Below, piece after piece: positions 1 to 7,857 of a DNA stretch of 40,815 bases. The notes under the pieces were generated by a model, which worked only from the letters and a program-made list of their open reading frames with translations, did not search any database and was not told the DNA's origin. Source of the stretch: an uncultured Clostridia bacterium (GTDB lineage Bacteria; Bacillota; Clostridia; Oscillospirales; Ruminococcaceae); the NCBI GenBank assembly GCA_947631575.1, contig CANRLW010000009.1, positions 1 through 40,815 on the forward strand. Reading direction: 5' to 3'. The translations under genes were made by a program, and so were the position numbers. Position 1 is the stretch's first letter. Each line of letters opens with the position of its first letter.

Positions 1-449
1 CTTTCGTCCCAGCCGCTGCGAAATTTTACAGTAACGGGAATATTTGTCGCCATAACTGCCGCGCGCACTATTTTCCCGAAAAGCTCGGGAGTTTTCATAA
101 GCGCTGCACCCGCTCCGCCGTTTACTATTTTCGGCATAGGACAACCCGCGTTTATGTCGATAATATCGGGCGAATATTTTTCGGCAATTTTCACCGCTTT
201 TTCCATAAATTCCGGTTCAGCGCCGAAAAGCTGTATCGCCGCGGGACGCTCTGCGTCAGTTATACAAAGCAGCTCCGCGGTCTTTCTGTCTGAAAAGCAA
301 AGTCCCTTACAGCTTGCCATTTCTCCCACACAGTATGCCGCGCCGTATTCTTTCGCCATAAGCCTGTAGGCTCTGTCCGCGACGCTCGCCATCGGCGCAA
401 GAGCCGCCGTCTTTTCTATTTCAACGTTTCCTATTTTTATATGTTCCAC
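1..449 (-). CDS. dusB: tRNA-dihydrouridine synthase, 5' part only (runs off the window)
   Basis: This is an FMN-dependent enzyme that reduces uridines in the tRNA D-loop. The minus-strand frame is open from a GTG at 447-449 to the window edge, giving 149 codons of a family usually 310-340 residues long. The N-terminus (IGNVEIEKTAALAPMASVAD) is the first beta strand and FMN-contact loop of the Dus TIM barrel. The motif DINAGCPMPKIV carries the expected catalytic Cys, here residue 103, and TVKFRSGWDE is the next conserved strand. The GTG start is chosen because AGGGG lies about 9 bases upstream and the homologous frame begins there. A 243-bp mobile-looking element (512-754) separates the gene from its likely promoter at 794-822. 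The family call is firm; the DusB subgroup is likely from the alignment start and Clostridia context. Confidence 0.9.
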   Translation of the reverse strand, partial: MEHIKIGNVEIEKTAALAPMASVADRAYRLMAKEYGAAYCVGEMASCKGLCFSDRKTAELLCITDAERPAAIQLFGAEPEFMEKAVKIAEKYSPDIIDINAGCPMPKIVNGGAGAALMKTPELFGKIVRAAVMATNIPVTVKFRSGWDE

Positions 450-489
450 AATAAGCCCCTTTTCAGGCGTTTATTTGTTTCACTTGAAA

Positions 490-776
490 AACAATTATCT
501 GATAATTGTTCCAGACTGTAGATAAAGCCCCATCTACTTCGTATGGTTACTCGCCAAAGGCAGACAATGCCATACACTGCCAACAGTGGTTGCGGTGACG
601 GAATCCCCGCAAGGCGGGTCGCAGGGCGCGCCCGCGCCCCGAACTCTTCCCCCTTCCCCTCCGGGGAAGGGGGTCAGGGGGTTAGGGCGAGATAACGTTA
701 TTTAGAATAATTTTGTTTGAAAAGGACCACAGATAGGATTTTTATACGATCAGTAACAATTATTTGACAATTGTTC
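490..776. repeat. MITE-like element, copy A (core 512-754) with flanking direct repeats
   Basis: The core begins CAGACTGTAGATAAAG at 512 and ends TTTTTATACGATCAG near 753. Its flanks, 490-511 and 755-776, are 22-bp direct repeats matching at 20 of 22 positions, as expected of an old target-site duplication. The interior holds a GC-rich palindromic block (CCCCCTTCCCC, then GGGGAAGGGGG, about 649-671) and a tail GGGTTAGGGCGAGATAACG that recurs in three other places in the window. No credible protein is encoded. The element fills most of the 450-891 gap and lies between dusB and the predicted dusB promoter. Mobility is inferred from ends plus flanking repeats; no transposase is present. Confidence 0.8.
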
Positions 777-793
777 AATTCAAGTACATCATT

Positions 794-822
794 ATCTTAG
801 CACATTTCAAACTTTTTTTCAA
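794..822 (-). promoter_or_regulatory. predicted sigma-A promoter for dusB
   Basis: On the minus strand TTGAAA (817-822) is followed after exactly 17 bp by TAAGAT (794-799). Transcription would start near 787 and run through element copy A before reaching dusB. The -10 box matches 4 of 6 consensus positions, so this is a moderate call. Confidence 0.55.
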
Positions 823-829
823 GAGGTTA

Positions 830-858
830 TTGTATTTTTTCATGAAATGTGCTACAAT
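830..858 (+). promoter_or_regulatory. predicted sigma-A promoter for the DUF1624 gene
   Basis: TTGTAT (830-835), a 17-bp spacer and TACAAT (853-858) lie 33 bp upstream of the ATG at 892. The site is divergent from the dusB promoter. Confidence 0.65.
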
Positions 859-891
859 GTATAGTAAACGATAAAACAACGGGGGAAAATT

Positions 892-1674
892 ATGCCGACA
901 GATAAAAAAACAAGCGGTAGAGTAGGACTTCTCGACGAACTTCGCGGATTTGCGATAATTTGTATGGTCGTTTATCATGCCATGTTCGACCTGAACTATT
1001 TTTTCGGCGTCAAAGTGCCTGTGTTTTTTGACGACTGGTTTGATGTTGTCCAGACTTCCTTTGCGGGTCTGTTTATTTTCATTTCCGGTACGGTCTGCCG
1101 TTATTCTCATAACAACCTGAAACGCGGCGTACAGTGTTTCTTTCTGGGAATGATACTGACTTTCGTTACACCGTTCTTTACAAACGGGAACATTTATTTC
1201 GGAATTTTACATTTTCTGGGAATTGCTATGATGATATTCGGGCTTTCCGAAAAAATTCTGGATCACATTCCCGCTTTGGTAGGAATAATCGTTTTCGGAG
1301 TTTTGTTTGCGCTTTCATGTTATGTAGTGAGGATATACAATGATGGCGGCGGGGTAGTAAGCGGCGGATTTTTCGGACTGCCGGGGCTGTTTGAATTGAA
1401 ACTGCCCGATGAATTGTATAAGGCGGGCGTGTTGTTTCCGCTTGGTTTTAACCCGAAAGGTTTTTCTTCATACGATTATTTCCCGATATTCCCGTGGCTG
1501 TTTTTGTTTATCGCGGGCAGCTATTTCGGAATATGGGCAAAAAACGGCTCGCTCCCAAAATTCTTCTATCCCGTACATATAAAGTGGCTCGCGACCGTCG
1601 GGCGCTATACGATATGGATATACATGCTCCACCAGCCTGTTGTTTATCTCATTTTTTCACTTATTTTCCGATAA
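892..1674 (+). CDS. DUF1624 / heparan-alpha-glucosaminide N-acetyltransferase-like membrane protein
   Basis: This is a 260-residue integral membrane protein with about seven hydrophobic segments. Its N-terminus (LLDELRGFAIICMVVYHAMF) carries the RG and H signature of the HGSNAT/DUF1624 acyltransferase family. In that family the His sits in the first helices and is thought to relay an acetyl group from cytoplasmic acetyl-CoA to an extracytoplasmic acceptor. The C-terminal helix has the typical YTIWIYMLHQPVVYLI pattern. The start is supported by GGGGG 7-8 bases upstream. The acceptor in bacteria is unknown, so no gene symbol is given. The gene appears monocistronic, with its own promoter at 830-858 and the lon promoter beginning 30 bp after its stop. 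Confidence 0.8.
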   Translation: MPTDKKTSGRVGLLDELRGFAIICMVVYHAMFDLNYFFGVKVPVFFDDWFDVVQTSFAGLFIFISGTVCRYSHNNLKRGVQCFFLGMILTFVTPFFTNGNIYFGILHFLGIAMMIFGLSEKILDHIPALVGIIVFGVLFALSCYVVRIYNDGGGVVSGGFFGLPGLFELKLPDELYKAGVLFPLGFNPKGFSSYDYFPIFPWLFLFIAGSYFGIWAKNGSLPKFFYPVHIKWLATVGRYTIWIYMLHQPVVYLIFSLIFR

Positions 1675-1703
1675 TGTGAAAATAAATCGGAATAATTTCA
1701 GAG

Positions 1704-1732
1704 TTGCAAATTATGACGAAATGTAGTATAAT
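1704..1732 (+). promoter_or_regulatory. sigma-A promoter of lon-engB
   Basis: TTGCAA (1704-1709), 17 bp, TATAAT (1727-1732). The predicted leader is about 95 nt. No CIRCE (HrcA) inverted repeat or CtsR heptad repeat is visible between the promoter and lon, so heat-shock control through those repressors is not supported here. Confidence 0.8.
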
Positions 1733-1833
1733 AGATATGTGACATAACAAAATCAACACCGCACAGTTGCCGCTCTTTCGGAATTGTCGGCTGTTGACTC
1801 GGATCAATGTCGATTTGGAAAGGAAATTATTAA

Positions 1834-4248
1834 ATGAACAAAAATGTGATTATACCCGCCATTTCCCTTCGGGGACTTGTCGTGTTTCCTTCTATGGTCC
1901 TTCATTTTGACGTGGGCAGAGAACGCTCCGTTGCCGCGCTGAAGGCGGCGCTTGCGGCAGACGGACACATTTTTCTTGTAGCACAGAAAAACGCGTCGGA
2001 CCAAGAGCCCGAACCGGAAGATATTTTCCGCGTCGGAGTTGTCGCGGAAATAAGACAACTTCTTACAACTCCCGACGGACTTACGAGAGTGCTTATAGAG
2101 GGACTTTATAAAGCTAAAATAGTAAATGAAGTTCCTTGTGCGAACTATCTTAAATTTGAAGTGTCAAAAATTGAACCAAGACAGACCGCCGCTCTCAGCG
2201 AAAGGGATAAAACGGCGCTGGTGCGTTCTCTTTCTCAGACGTTTGAAGAATACGCCATGGTGTCGCCTAAAATGCCGCGCGAGCTTTATGAAAGCATTGT
2301 GAGCGAAACAGACCTTTCAAAGCTTTTCGATAAGGTCGTTTTTAACGTTGTATTAAAGGTAGAGGAAAAGCAAAAGCTCCTTGAAACAAACGATCTTTCA
2401 AAGCGCACCGTCATGCTTATAACGATGATGAAAAGAGATATCGGCATAATGCAGACGGAAATTGAAATAAACGAACAGGTGCACGAACAGATAGATAAAA
2501 ACCAGCGCGAGTATTATCTGCGCGAACAGATGAAAGCTATCTCCCGCCAGCTCGGAAACGACGACGATCCGTTTGATGAACAGCAGGAGTACATAAAAAA
2601 AATAACAAGGCTTGGTCTTCCCGAGGCGTCTGAGGAAAAGCTGATAAAAGAGGCGGAAAAGCTCGGAAGAATGTCGGGCTCTTCTCCCGAGGCGGCGGTA
2701 ATACGGACATATCTCGATACGGTCTTGTCTATCCCGTTCAATAAGCGCACGACAGATAAGCTGAATATCGAAAATGTCGCAAAACAGCTCGACAAAGATC
2801 ACTATGGAATGAAGAGCGTAAAAGAGCGCATACTTGAAACCATAGCCGTCAGAGCCTTAGCTCCCGATGTAAAGGGGCAGATACTCTGCCTCTACGGTCC
2901 TCCCGGAGTAGGAAAGACCTCTATCGGAAAATCAATAGCCAAAGCCCTCGGAAGGACATATGCCAGAATATCTCTCGGCGGCGTGCGTGACGAGGCGGAG
3001 ATACGCGGTCACAGAAAGACATACATCGGTTCAATGCCCGGAAGGATAATAGACGCGCTGCGTTCGGCAAAAACTATAAATCCCGTTATCCTTCTCGATG
3101 AAATTGATAAGATGAACAGCGACTATAAGGGCGATCCGTCCTCCGCAATGCTCGAAGTTCTCGATTCCGAACAGAACAGCGCGTTTGTGGATCACTATGT
3201 AGAGATACCCGTAGATCTGAGCGAGGTGTTGTTTATAACGACCGCAAACGATCTCACTACTATTCCCGCGCCGCTCCTTGACAGAATGGAAGTAATAGAG
3301 CTTTCGAGCTATACGCGCGAGGAAAAGTTCAATATCGCAAAGAAACACCTTATCCCGAAACAGCTCAAAAAAAGCGGCGAAAGCAAAAAAACGCTGAAGA
3401 TAAACGACAAGGCTATTTATTCTATCATCGACTTTTACACCCGTGAATCAGGCGTCAGAAAGCTTGAGCGCAGGATAGCCGAGATATGCAGAAAAGCCGC
3501 GAAAATGATAGTTTCCGGAGAACAAACCGTAACCGTCACAGATAAGAATATTGAAGAATTTCTCGGAGTAAAGAAATACCTGCCCGAAAAGCTTTCCACG
3601 CGCGACGAAGTGGGATATGTAAACGGGCTTGCATGGACGTCTGTCGGAGGAACAATGCTCCCGCTCGAAGTTCTGGTTCTTGACGGCACGGGAAAGACGG
3701 AGTTTACGGGTTCGCTCGGAGATGTAATGAAAGAATCCGCAAAGATAGCCGTCAGCCTTACGCGTTCGCTTGCCGACAAATACGGCATAGACAAGGACTT
3801 TTACAAAACCAAGGATATCCATATCCATGCTCCCGAAGGCGCAGTTCCCAAAGACGGACCTTCCGCGGGCGTTACGCTTACGACCGCGCTCGTTTCGGCA
3901 TTGTCGGGAACGCCCGTCCGCAGAGATGTGGCAATGACGGGGGAGATAACCCTGCGCGGAAAAGTTCTGGCTATAGGCGGTCTTAAAGAAAAGACAATGG
4001 CGGCATACAGAGCGGGAATTTCCACGGTCTGCCTGCCAAAGGACAATATGCCCGACCTCGAAGAAATTGACGAAAAGGTAAAGAGCGGCATAAATTTCGT
4101 TCCCGCGGAGGATATAACGACTGTCCTCGATACGGCGCTTGTAAAAACAAATTGCTCGGTAAAAAGGGAAAAGAACGTTATTTCCGAAAAGCCCGTTGTA
4201 AATAAAGCAAACAAGCCGCAGGTAAAAAAGCCCGTGCTGAATGCCTGA
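1834..4248 (+). CDS. lon: ATP-dependent protease Lon
   Basis: This is a cytoplasmic AAA+ serine protease that degrades damaged and regulatory proteins. It has 804 residues, the usual size for LonA. The order is an N-terminal substrate-recognition domain (starting IPAISLRGLVVFPSM), a coiled-coil region, the AAA+ module with Walker A GPPGVGKTS near residue 355 and Walker B ILLDEIDKM, and the C-terminal protease domain with the PKDGPSAGV motif. The nucleophile is Ser677 and GGLKEK contains the catalytic Lys near 718. About 35 Lys/Asn/Val-rich residues extend beyond the conserved protease end and look like a lineage-specific tail. The start is fixed by AAAGGA upstream of the ATG. engB follows after 40 bp, the classical lon-engB (lon-ysxC) pairing. 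Confidence 0.97.
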   Translation: MNKNVIIPAISLRGLVVFPSMVLHFDVGRERSVAALKAALAADGHIFLVAQKNASDQEPEPEDIFRVGVVAEIRQLLTTPDGLTRVLIEGLYKAKIVNEVPCANYLKFEVSKIEPRQTAALSERDKTALVRSLSQTFEEYAMVSPKMPRELYESIVSETDLSKLFDKVVFNVVLKVEEKQKLLETNDLSKRTVMLITMMKRDIGIMQTEIEINEQVHEQIDKNQREYYLREQMKAISRQLGNDDDPFDEQQEYIKKITRLGLPEASEEKLIKEAEKLGRMSGSSPEAAVIRTYLDTVLSIPFNKRTTDKLNIENVAKQLDKDHYGMKSVKERILETIAVRALAPDVKGQILCLYGPPGVGKTSIGKSIAKALGRTYARISLGGVRDEAEIRGHRKTYIGSMPGRIIDALRSAKTINPVILLDEIDKMNSDYKGDPSSAMLEVLDSEQNSAFVDHYVEIPVDLSEVLFITTANDLTTIPAPLLDRMEVIELSSYTREEKFNIAKKHLIPKQLKKSGESKKTLKINDKAIYSIIDFYTRESGVRKLERRIAEICRKAAKMIVSGEQTVTVTDKNIEEFLGVKKYLPEKLSTRDEVGYVNGLAWTSVGGTMLPLEVLVLDGTGKTEFTGSLGDVMKESAKIAVSLTRSLADKYGIDKDFYKTKDIHIHAPEGAVPKDGPSAGVTLTTALVSALSGTPVRRDVAMTGEITLRGKVLAIGGLKEKTMAAYRAGISTVCLPKDNMPDLEEIDEKVKSGINFVPAEDITTVLDTALVKTNCSVKREKNVISEKPVVNKANKPQVKKPVLNA

Positions 4249-4288
4249 CAAACTCAAAGTAAATTGACAGTTCAACAAGGAGCGACAG

Positions 4289-4873
4289 ATGAATTATAAC
4301 AACGCAAAATTTTTCGCGTCATACGGCTTTATCGGTCAGCTACCCGCGCCCGACCGCGCCGAGATAGCCTTTATCGGGCGCTCTAACGTCGGGAAATCCT
4401 CCATGATAAATAAGCTGCTGAACAGGAAAAATCTTGCGCGCGCGTCTGCCGAGCCGGGAAAGACCGCGACAATAAACTTCTATGAGCTTGAAAATATCTT
4501 TCTTGTAGACCTGCCCGGTTACGGCTATGCCAAAACGTCAAAGAGCGAAAAGCAAAGATTTTCGGCGCTTATCGGGGATTATCTTTCGGCGGAGCGGTCG
4601 CTTTGCCTTGTGATACAGCTTATTGATATGCGGCATTCTCCCACAAACGACGATATAAAAATGATAAACGCGCTTATTGACGGAGAGTTCCCGTTTATCG
4701 TGGCGCTTACAAAAGCCGACAAGCTCTCGGCAAACGAGCGTATACAACGCCGCGAGGCGCTTAAAAGCGAACTTCCTTGCGCAAGCGAGCTTACTCTTGT
4801 TGAGTTTTCCTCGCAGACAGGGGAGGGCGTGGAGCAAATAAGGGAGATAATCGAAAGTATTGCGGAAGAATAA
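4289..4873 (+). CDS. engB: ribosome biogenesis GTPase EngB/YsxC
   Basis: This is a small TRAFAC-class GTPase needed for late 50S ribosomal subunit assembly. At 194 residues it is full length. The G motifs are visible in order: G1 GRSNVGKSSMIN, G2 region GKTATINFYE, G3 DLPGYGYAK, G4 TKADKL and a G5-like SSQTGEG. The ribosome binding site AAGGAG lies 8 bases before the ATG. The gene is probably co-transcribed with lon and converges on mutS2. A long hairpin (4877-4987) begins four bases after the stop and a terminator follows at 5016. Confidence 0.96.
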   Translation: MNYNNAKFFASYGFIGQLPAPDRAEIAFIGRSNVGKSSMINKLLNRKNLARASAEPGKTATINFYELENIFLVDLPGYGYAKTSKSEKQRFSALIGDYLSAERSLCLVIQLIDMRHSPTNDDIKMINALIDGEFPFIVALTKADKLSANERIQRREALKSELPCASELTLVEFSSQTGEGVEQIREIIESIAEE

Positions 4874-4876
4874 AAC

Positions 4877-4987
4877 TTTCAGACTGTATATAAAGCCCCA
4901 TCTACGTCGTCAGCAGCCCTACGGCAGGCACAAAGCCTAGCCGTAGGGTTTCTTCCTAGTATCTGGGGCTTTCTTTACAGTCTGAAA
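4877..4987. repeat. 111-bp near-perfect inverted repeat with MITE-type ends
   Basis: The left arm begins TTTCAGACTGTA and continues AAAGCCCCA. The right arm is its reverse complement, GGGGCTTT then TACAGTCTGAAA. A second hairpin (CCCTACGG at 4917-4924 with CCGTAGGG at 4941-4948) is nested in the centre, so almost the whole segment can fold into one rod. The outer arm matches the left end of the elements at 512, 27813 and 28519. About 20 bp further right the sequence CTTTTTATACAAGTTG matches those elements' right ends. It sits between the convergent engB and mutS2 genes. No clear target duplication is seen. Confidence 0.8.
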
Positions 4988-5015
4988 TTTGACTTTTTAT
5001 ACAAGTTGAAAAACT

Positions 5016-5037
5016 AAGGGAACGGTTCCCTTTTTTA
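5016..5037. terminator. intrinsic terminator of lon-engB
   Basis: AAGGGAA (5016-5022) pairs with TTCCCTT (5026-5032) across a three-base loop, followed by a T run. On the opposite strand an A-rich tract precedes the stem and a T-rich stretch follows, so it may also serve mutS2. Confidence 0.8.
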
Positions 5038-5044
5038 TGCCTGA

Positions 5045-7414
5045 TTATTTTAATTCAACTACGGTTACTCCTGCCTCGCCTTCGCCATATTCTCCGAGCC
5101 TGAAATTCTTTACCGCGGGATTTCGTCTTAAAGCGGTATGAACGGCGGCACGGAGCGCGCCCGTTCCTTTTCCGTGGATAATGACAACTTGCGAAAGCCC
5201 CGCCATAAGCGCAGAGGCTATAAACCTTTCGACCTCAATAACTCCCTCGTCGCCCATCATTCCGCGAATATCGAGTTCCATACCGCCGCGCCTCGTCATA
5301 TTTGAGCTGACGACTTTCTTTACCTTTCCTTTGGGCGGTTCGGCTTTTTTCTCCACGAGCCGCAGATTATTCGCGTTTGTTTTCACTTTCACAGAGCCTG
5401 TCTGTACAAAGCATACCCCGTTTATATTCGGAACGGTGATCAGCGTTCCTTCGCGGTTTGTGTCCGCAAGCCTTACGGTGTCGCCCTGCTTGAACGGACG
5501 CGGCGGAACATAGCTTTCTACGCGCCTTTCGGTTACGGGATTCGCGTCGTCCTGCATTTTATTGAGCGCGGAGTTGGAACGCGATTTTGCGTCGGAAATA
5601 CCCTTTCGCAGCGCCTCTTTGTCTTTTGTTTTCTTCAGTTCTTCAAGCTCGTTTAAGAGAATGTCCGACTGCGCTCTGGTCTGTTGGACAATTGAAAGCG
5701 CTCGCTGTCGTGCGTTTTCGAGTTCCTTTTCCTTTTGCGACTCAAGCTCGGACAGCTTTTGTTTAAGTTCGCTTTCGGTCATTTTCGCGTTACGCTCCGA
5801 AAGCTCCGCGCTTGCCCTTAGTTCTTCAAGTTCTTTTCGCGTTTGTTCGAGCTTGCTTATAACTTCTTCAAAGCGCTTGTTTTCAGTGCTCACGAGATCT
5901 TCAGCATTTGCGATTATCTTTTTCGGCATACCGAGCCTTTGAGAAATAGCAAACGCGTTTGATTTTCCCGGAACGCCGATTATCAGCCGATATGTGGGTT
6001 TAAGTGTTTCAACGTCAAATTCACAGCTTGCGTTTTCAACGCCCTCCGTTTCAAGCGCGAACATCTTTACTTCCTGATAGTGAGTTGTCGCAAGCACCTT
6101 ACAGTCTCGGTTTTTAAGCTCCGTAAGTATCGCCACCGCCAGCGCCGCGCCCTCTACGGGGTCAGTCCCGCTGCCTAATTCGTCTATGAGCGCAAGAGAA
6201 TTTTCGCTTGCATTGTTCACTATCCCCACAACATTTGTCATATGCGAGGAAAACGTTGAAAGGCTTTCTTCTATGCTCTGCTCGTCGCCTATGTCTACAA
6301 ATATCCTGTCAAAAACGCCTATAACGCTCCCGTCGCCCGCGGGTATCATCAGTCCGCATGCCGCCATAAGCGCAAGCAGCCCCACTGTTTTAATTGCAAC
6401 GGTCTTGCCGCCCGTGTTAGGTCCTGTTATTATAAGACAACCATAGCCCTCGCCTATACTTATCGAAATAGGAACAGCCGTGTCTTTATCAAGAAGTGGG
6501 TGTCGCGCTCGGTTGAGTATAACTTTCGGTTCGTTTACGATCACGGGAACGACCGCTTTCATCTTTGCGCCAAGGTTTGCCTTTGCAAAGTACAGTTCAA
6601 GTATCTGCGAAAGTCTGAAATTCTCGGCAATAGCGGAAGAGTTATTTCCTATTTCCCCGGAAATCTCGCGGGTGATTCTTTCAATTTCCGCCTGTTCGCG
6701 GTTTTTGAGAATGCGAATTTCATTGTTCGCCTCGACAACGCTCATCGGTTCAATAAAAAACGTCTGACCCGTGGCGGAGGTGTCGTGTACAAGCCCCGGA
6801 ACATCGTTTTTATGTTCCGACTTTACGGGAACGACATACCGCCCGTCGCGCATTGTGACAACAGCCTCCTGTAAAAAATCGCGCTGTGCCTTGTTTTTAA
6901 GCATACCGTCGAGCTGCTCGCGGATATGCAGACCCTGCCGGGCTATGCGTTTTCTTATTGAGGCAAGCTCCGCGCTCGCATTGTCCGACATTTCCTCCTC
7001 CGACAAAATGCTGTCGGAAATGCGCTTTTCGAGAGGCTTTATCGGCGTTAAGGCTTTAAAGTATTCCGAGAGGGAACATTCTGAATTCTCGCACTGTGAG
7101 AACCAGTCGCAGAGCATTGCCGTTTCGCGCAGCACCGCTGCCGTATCCAGAAGTTCGCGAAAACTCAGCATACTTCCCGCCGCGGCGCGTTTTAAAGCGT
7201 CCGAAATATCGGGAACTTTCCGAAAACGCGGCGTGCCGAATTTAGCCGACAGGGTAAAAGCGTCGTCGGTTTTCTTCAGCTCCGTTTTAATCTCGTCATA
7301 ACTGCGCAGCGGCGATATTTTCAGCGCTTTGTTATGCGCATAGTCGCTTACTGTTTCATTTGCCAGCAGTTCTAAAATTTTGTCAAGCTCTAATTTTTTA
7401 TAGTATTTGTTCAT
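5045..7414 (-). CDS. mutS2: endonuclease MutS2 (Smr-domain MutS homologue)
   Basis: This is a 789-residue MutS2-type ATPase/nuclease. In Firmicutes it suppresses homologous recombination and has also been linked to splitting collided ribosomes. The ATPase has Walker A GPNTGGKT near residue 331 and the ABC-type segment ALIDELGSGTDP. A long charged coiled coil (ELEELRASAELSERNAKMTE region) leads to the C-terminal Smr nuclease domain with LDIRG and HGKGTGALR motifs. The longer open frame could start 30 codons upstream. The ATG at 7414 is preferred because GAGGAAACA precedes it and MNKYYKKLELDKILELL is the usual N-terminus. It lies 7 bp after the TfoX-like gene and shares that gene's promoter at 7773-7801. 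Confidence 0.95.
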   Translation of the reverse strand: MNKYYKKLELDKILELLANETVSDYAHNKALKISPLRSYDEIKTELKKTDDAFTLSAKFGTPRFRKVPDISDALKRAAAGSMLSFRELLDTAAVLRETAMLCDWFSQCENSECSLSEYFKALTPIKPLEKRISDSILSEEEMSDNASAELASIRKRIARQGLHIREQLDGMLKNKAQRDFLQEAVVTMRDGRYVVPVKSEHKNDVPGLVHDTSATGQTFFIEPMSVVEANNEIRILKNREQAEIERITREISGEIGNNSSAIAENFRLSQILELYFAKANLGAKMKAVVPVIVNEPKVILNRARHPLLDKDTAVPISISIGEGYGCLIITGPNTGGKTVAIKTVGLLALMAACGLMIPAGDGSVIGVFDRIFVDIGDEQSIEESLSTFSSHMTNVVGIVNNASENSLALIDELGSGTDPVEGAALAVAILTELKNRDCKVLATTHYQEVKMFALETEGVENASCEFDVETLKPTYRLIIGVPGKSNAFAISQRLGMPKKIIANAEDLVSTENKRFEEVISKLEQTRKELEELRASAELSERNAKMTESELKQKLSELESQKEKELENARQRALSIVQQTRAQSDILLNELEELKKTKDKEALRKGISDAKSRSNSALNKMQDDANPVTERRVESYVPPRPFKQGDTVRLADTNREGTLITVPNINGVCFVQTGSVKVKTNANNLRLVEKKAEPPKGKVKKVVSSNMTRRGGMELDIRGMMGDEGVIEVERFIASALMAGLSQVVIIHGKGTGALRAAVHTALRRNPAVKNFRLGEYGEGEAGVTVVELK

Positions 7415-7421
7415 TGTTTCC

Positions 7422-7739
7422 TCATCGTTTTTTATTTTTAGGCTCGGGAAGTTCTTCGTACATTTCTTCGACAAGCACGCGCAGAAATTCCCTGTCGTCA
7501 ACATTATCTACAAGCAGCATTTCCTTTGCTCCCTCATACGGCAGTTCAAGCGCAGCGCTCGACATATTCTTTCGCGCGGAGTTTATGTTCTTTACAAGAA
7601 AACGGTCGTCAAATATCCCGCCGAAATATTTTCCTCTGTAATAGAGCATATATTCGCCCATCATCTTGCGGCAGGATATTTCATTCAGCTCGGAAAGCTG
7701 TCCTAATACAAATTCAAGATAAGCTTTTGTTGACGGCAT
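7422..7739 (-). CDS. TfoX N-terminal domain protein
   Basis: This 105-residue protein matches the TfoX N-terminal domain family: STKAYLEFVLGQL, then RKMMGEYMLYYRGKYFGGIFDDRFLVK. Proteobacterial TfoX/Sxy activates competence genes, but single-domain Firmicute versions are uncharacterised and no competence role is claimed. The ATG at 7739 is chosen over an upstream in-frame ATG at 7805 because GGAGG lies 9 bases before it. The upstream ATG falls inside the -35 region of the predicted promoter. It is first gene of a two-gene unit with mutS2. Confidence 0.82.
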   Translation of the reverse strand: MPSTKAYLEFVLGQLSELNEISCRKMMGEYMLYYRGKYFGGIFDDRFLVKNINSARKNMSSAALELPYEGAKEMLLVDNVDDREFLRVLVEEMYEELPEPKNKKR

Positions 7740-7772
7740 ATTATTTTCCTCCAATACGAAATTACTATTACA

Positions 7773-7801
7773 ATTATAATTCCAAACACACGTTTTGTCA
7801 A
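7773..7801 (-). promoter_or_regulatory. consensus sigma-A promoter for the TfoX-mutS2 unit
   Basis: On the minus strand a perfect TTGACA (7796-7801), 17-bp spacer and perfect TATAAT (7773-7778) are seen. The start of transcription would be near 7766, giving a short leader of about 27 nt. Confidence 0.88.
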
Positions 7802-7857
7802 GCATAATTGCCGAAATTCAGGAGAGAATAACAGCAAATGTTTCATGGGAGGATATT

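Noticed and set aside
1733-1833. Possible heat-shock operator in the lon leader
   Set aside because: Neither a TTAGCACTC-N9-GAGTGCTAA CIRCE repeat nor CtsR heptads are present; only weak dyads were seen.
3448-4278. Long minus-strand frame opposite the 3' half of lon, and similar frames opposite mutS2, recN, gatA and others
   Set aside because: They are antisense shadows of strongly conserved genes, with Cys/Ser/Arg-rich unstructured translations and no ribosome binding sites.
7795-7857. Upstream in-frame start extending the D-lactate dehydrogenase by 21 residues
   Set aside because: It begins inside the divergent tfoX promoter, lacks a ribosome binding site and adds residues not found in the family; the ATG at 7858 has GGAGG.
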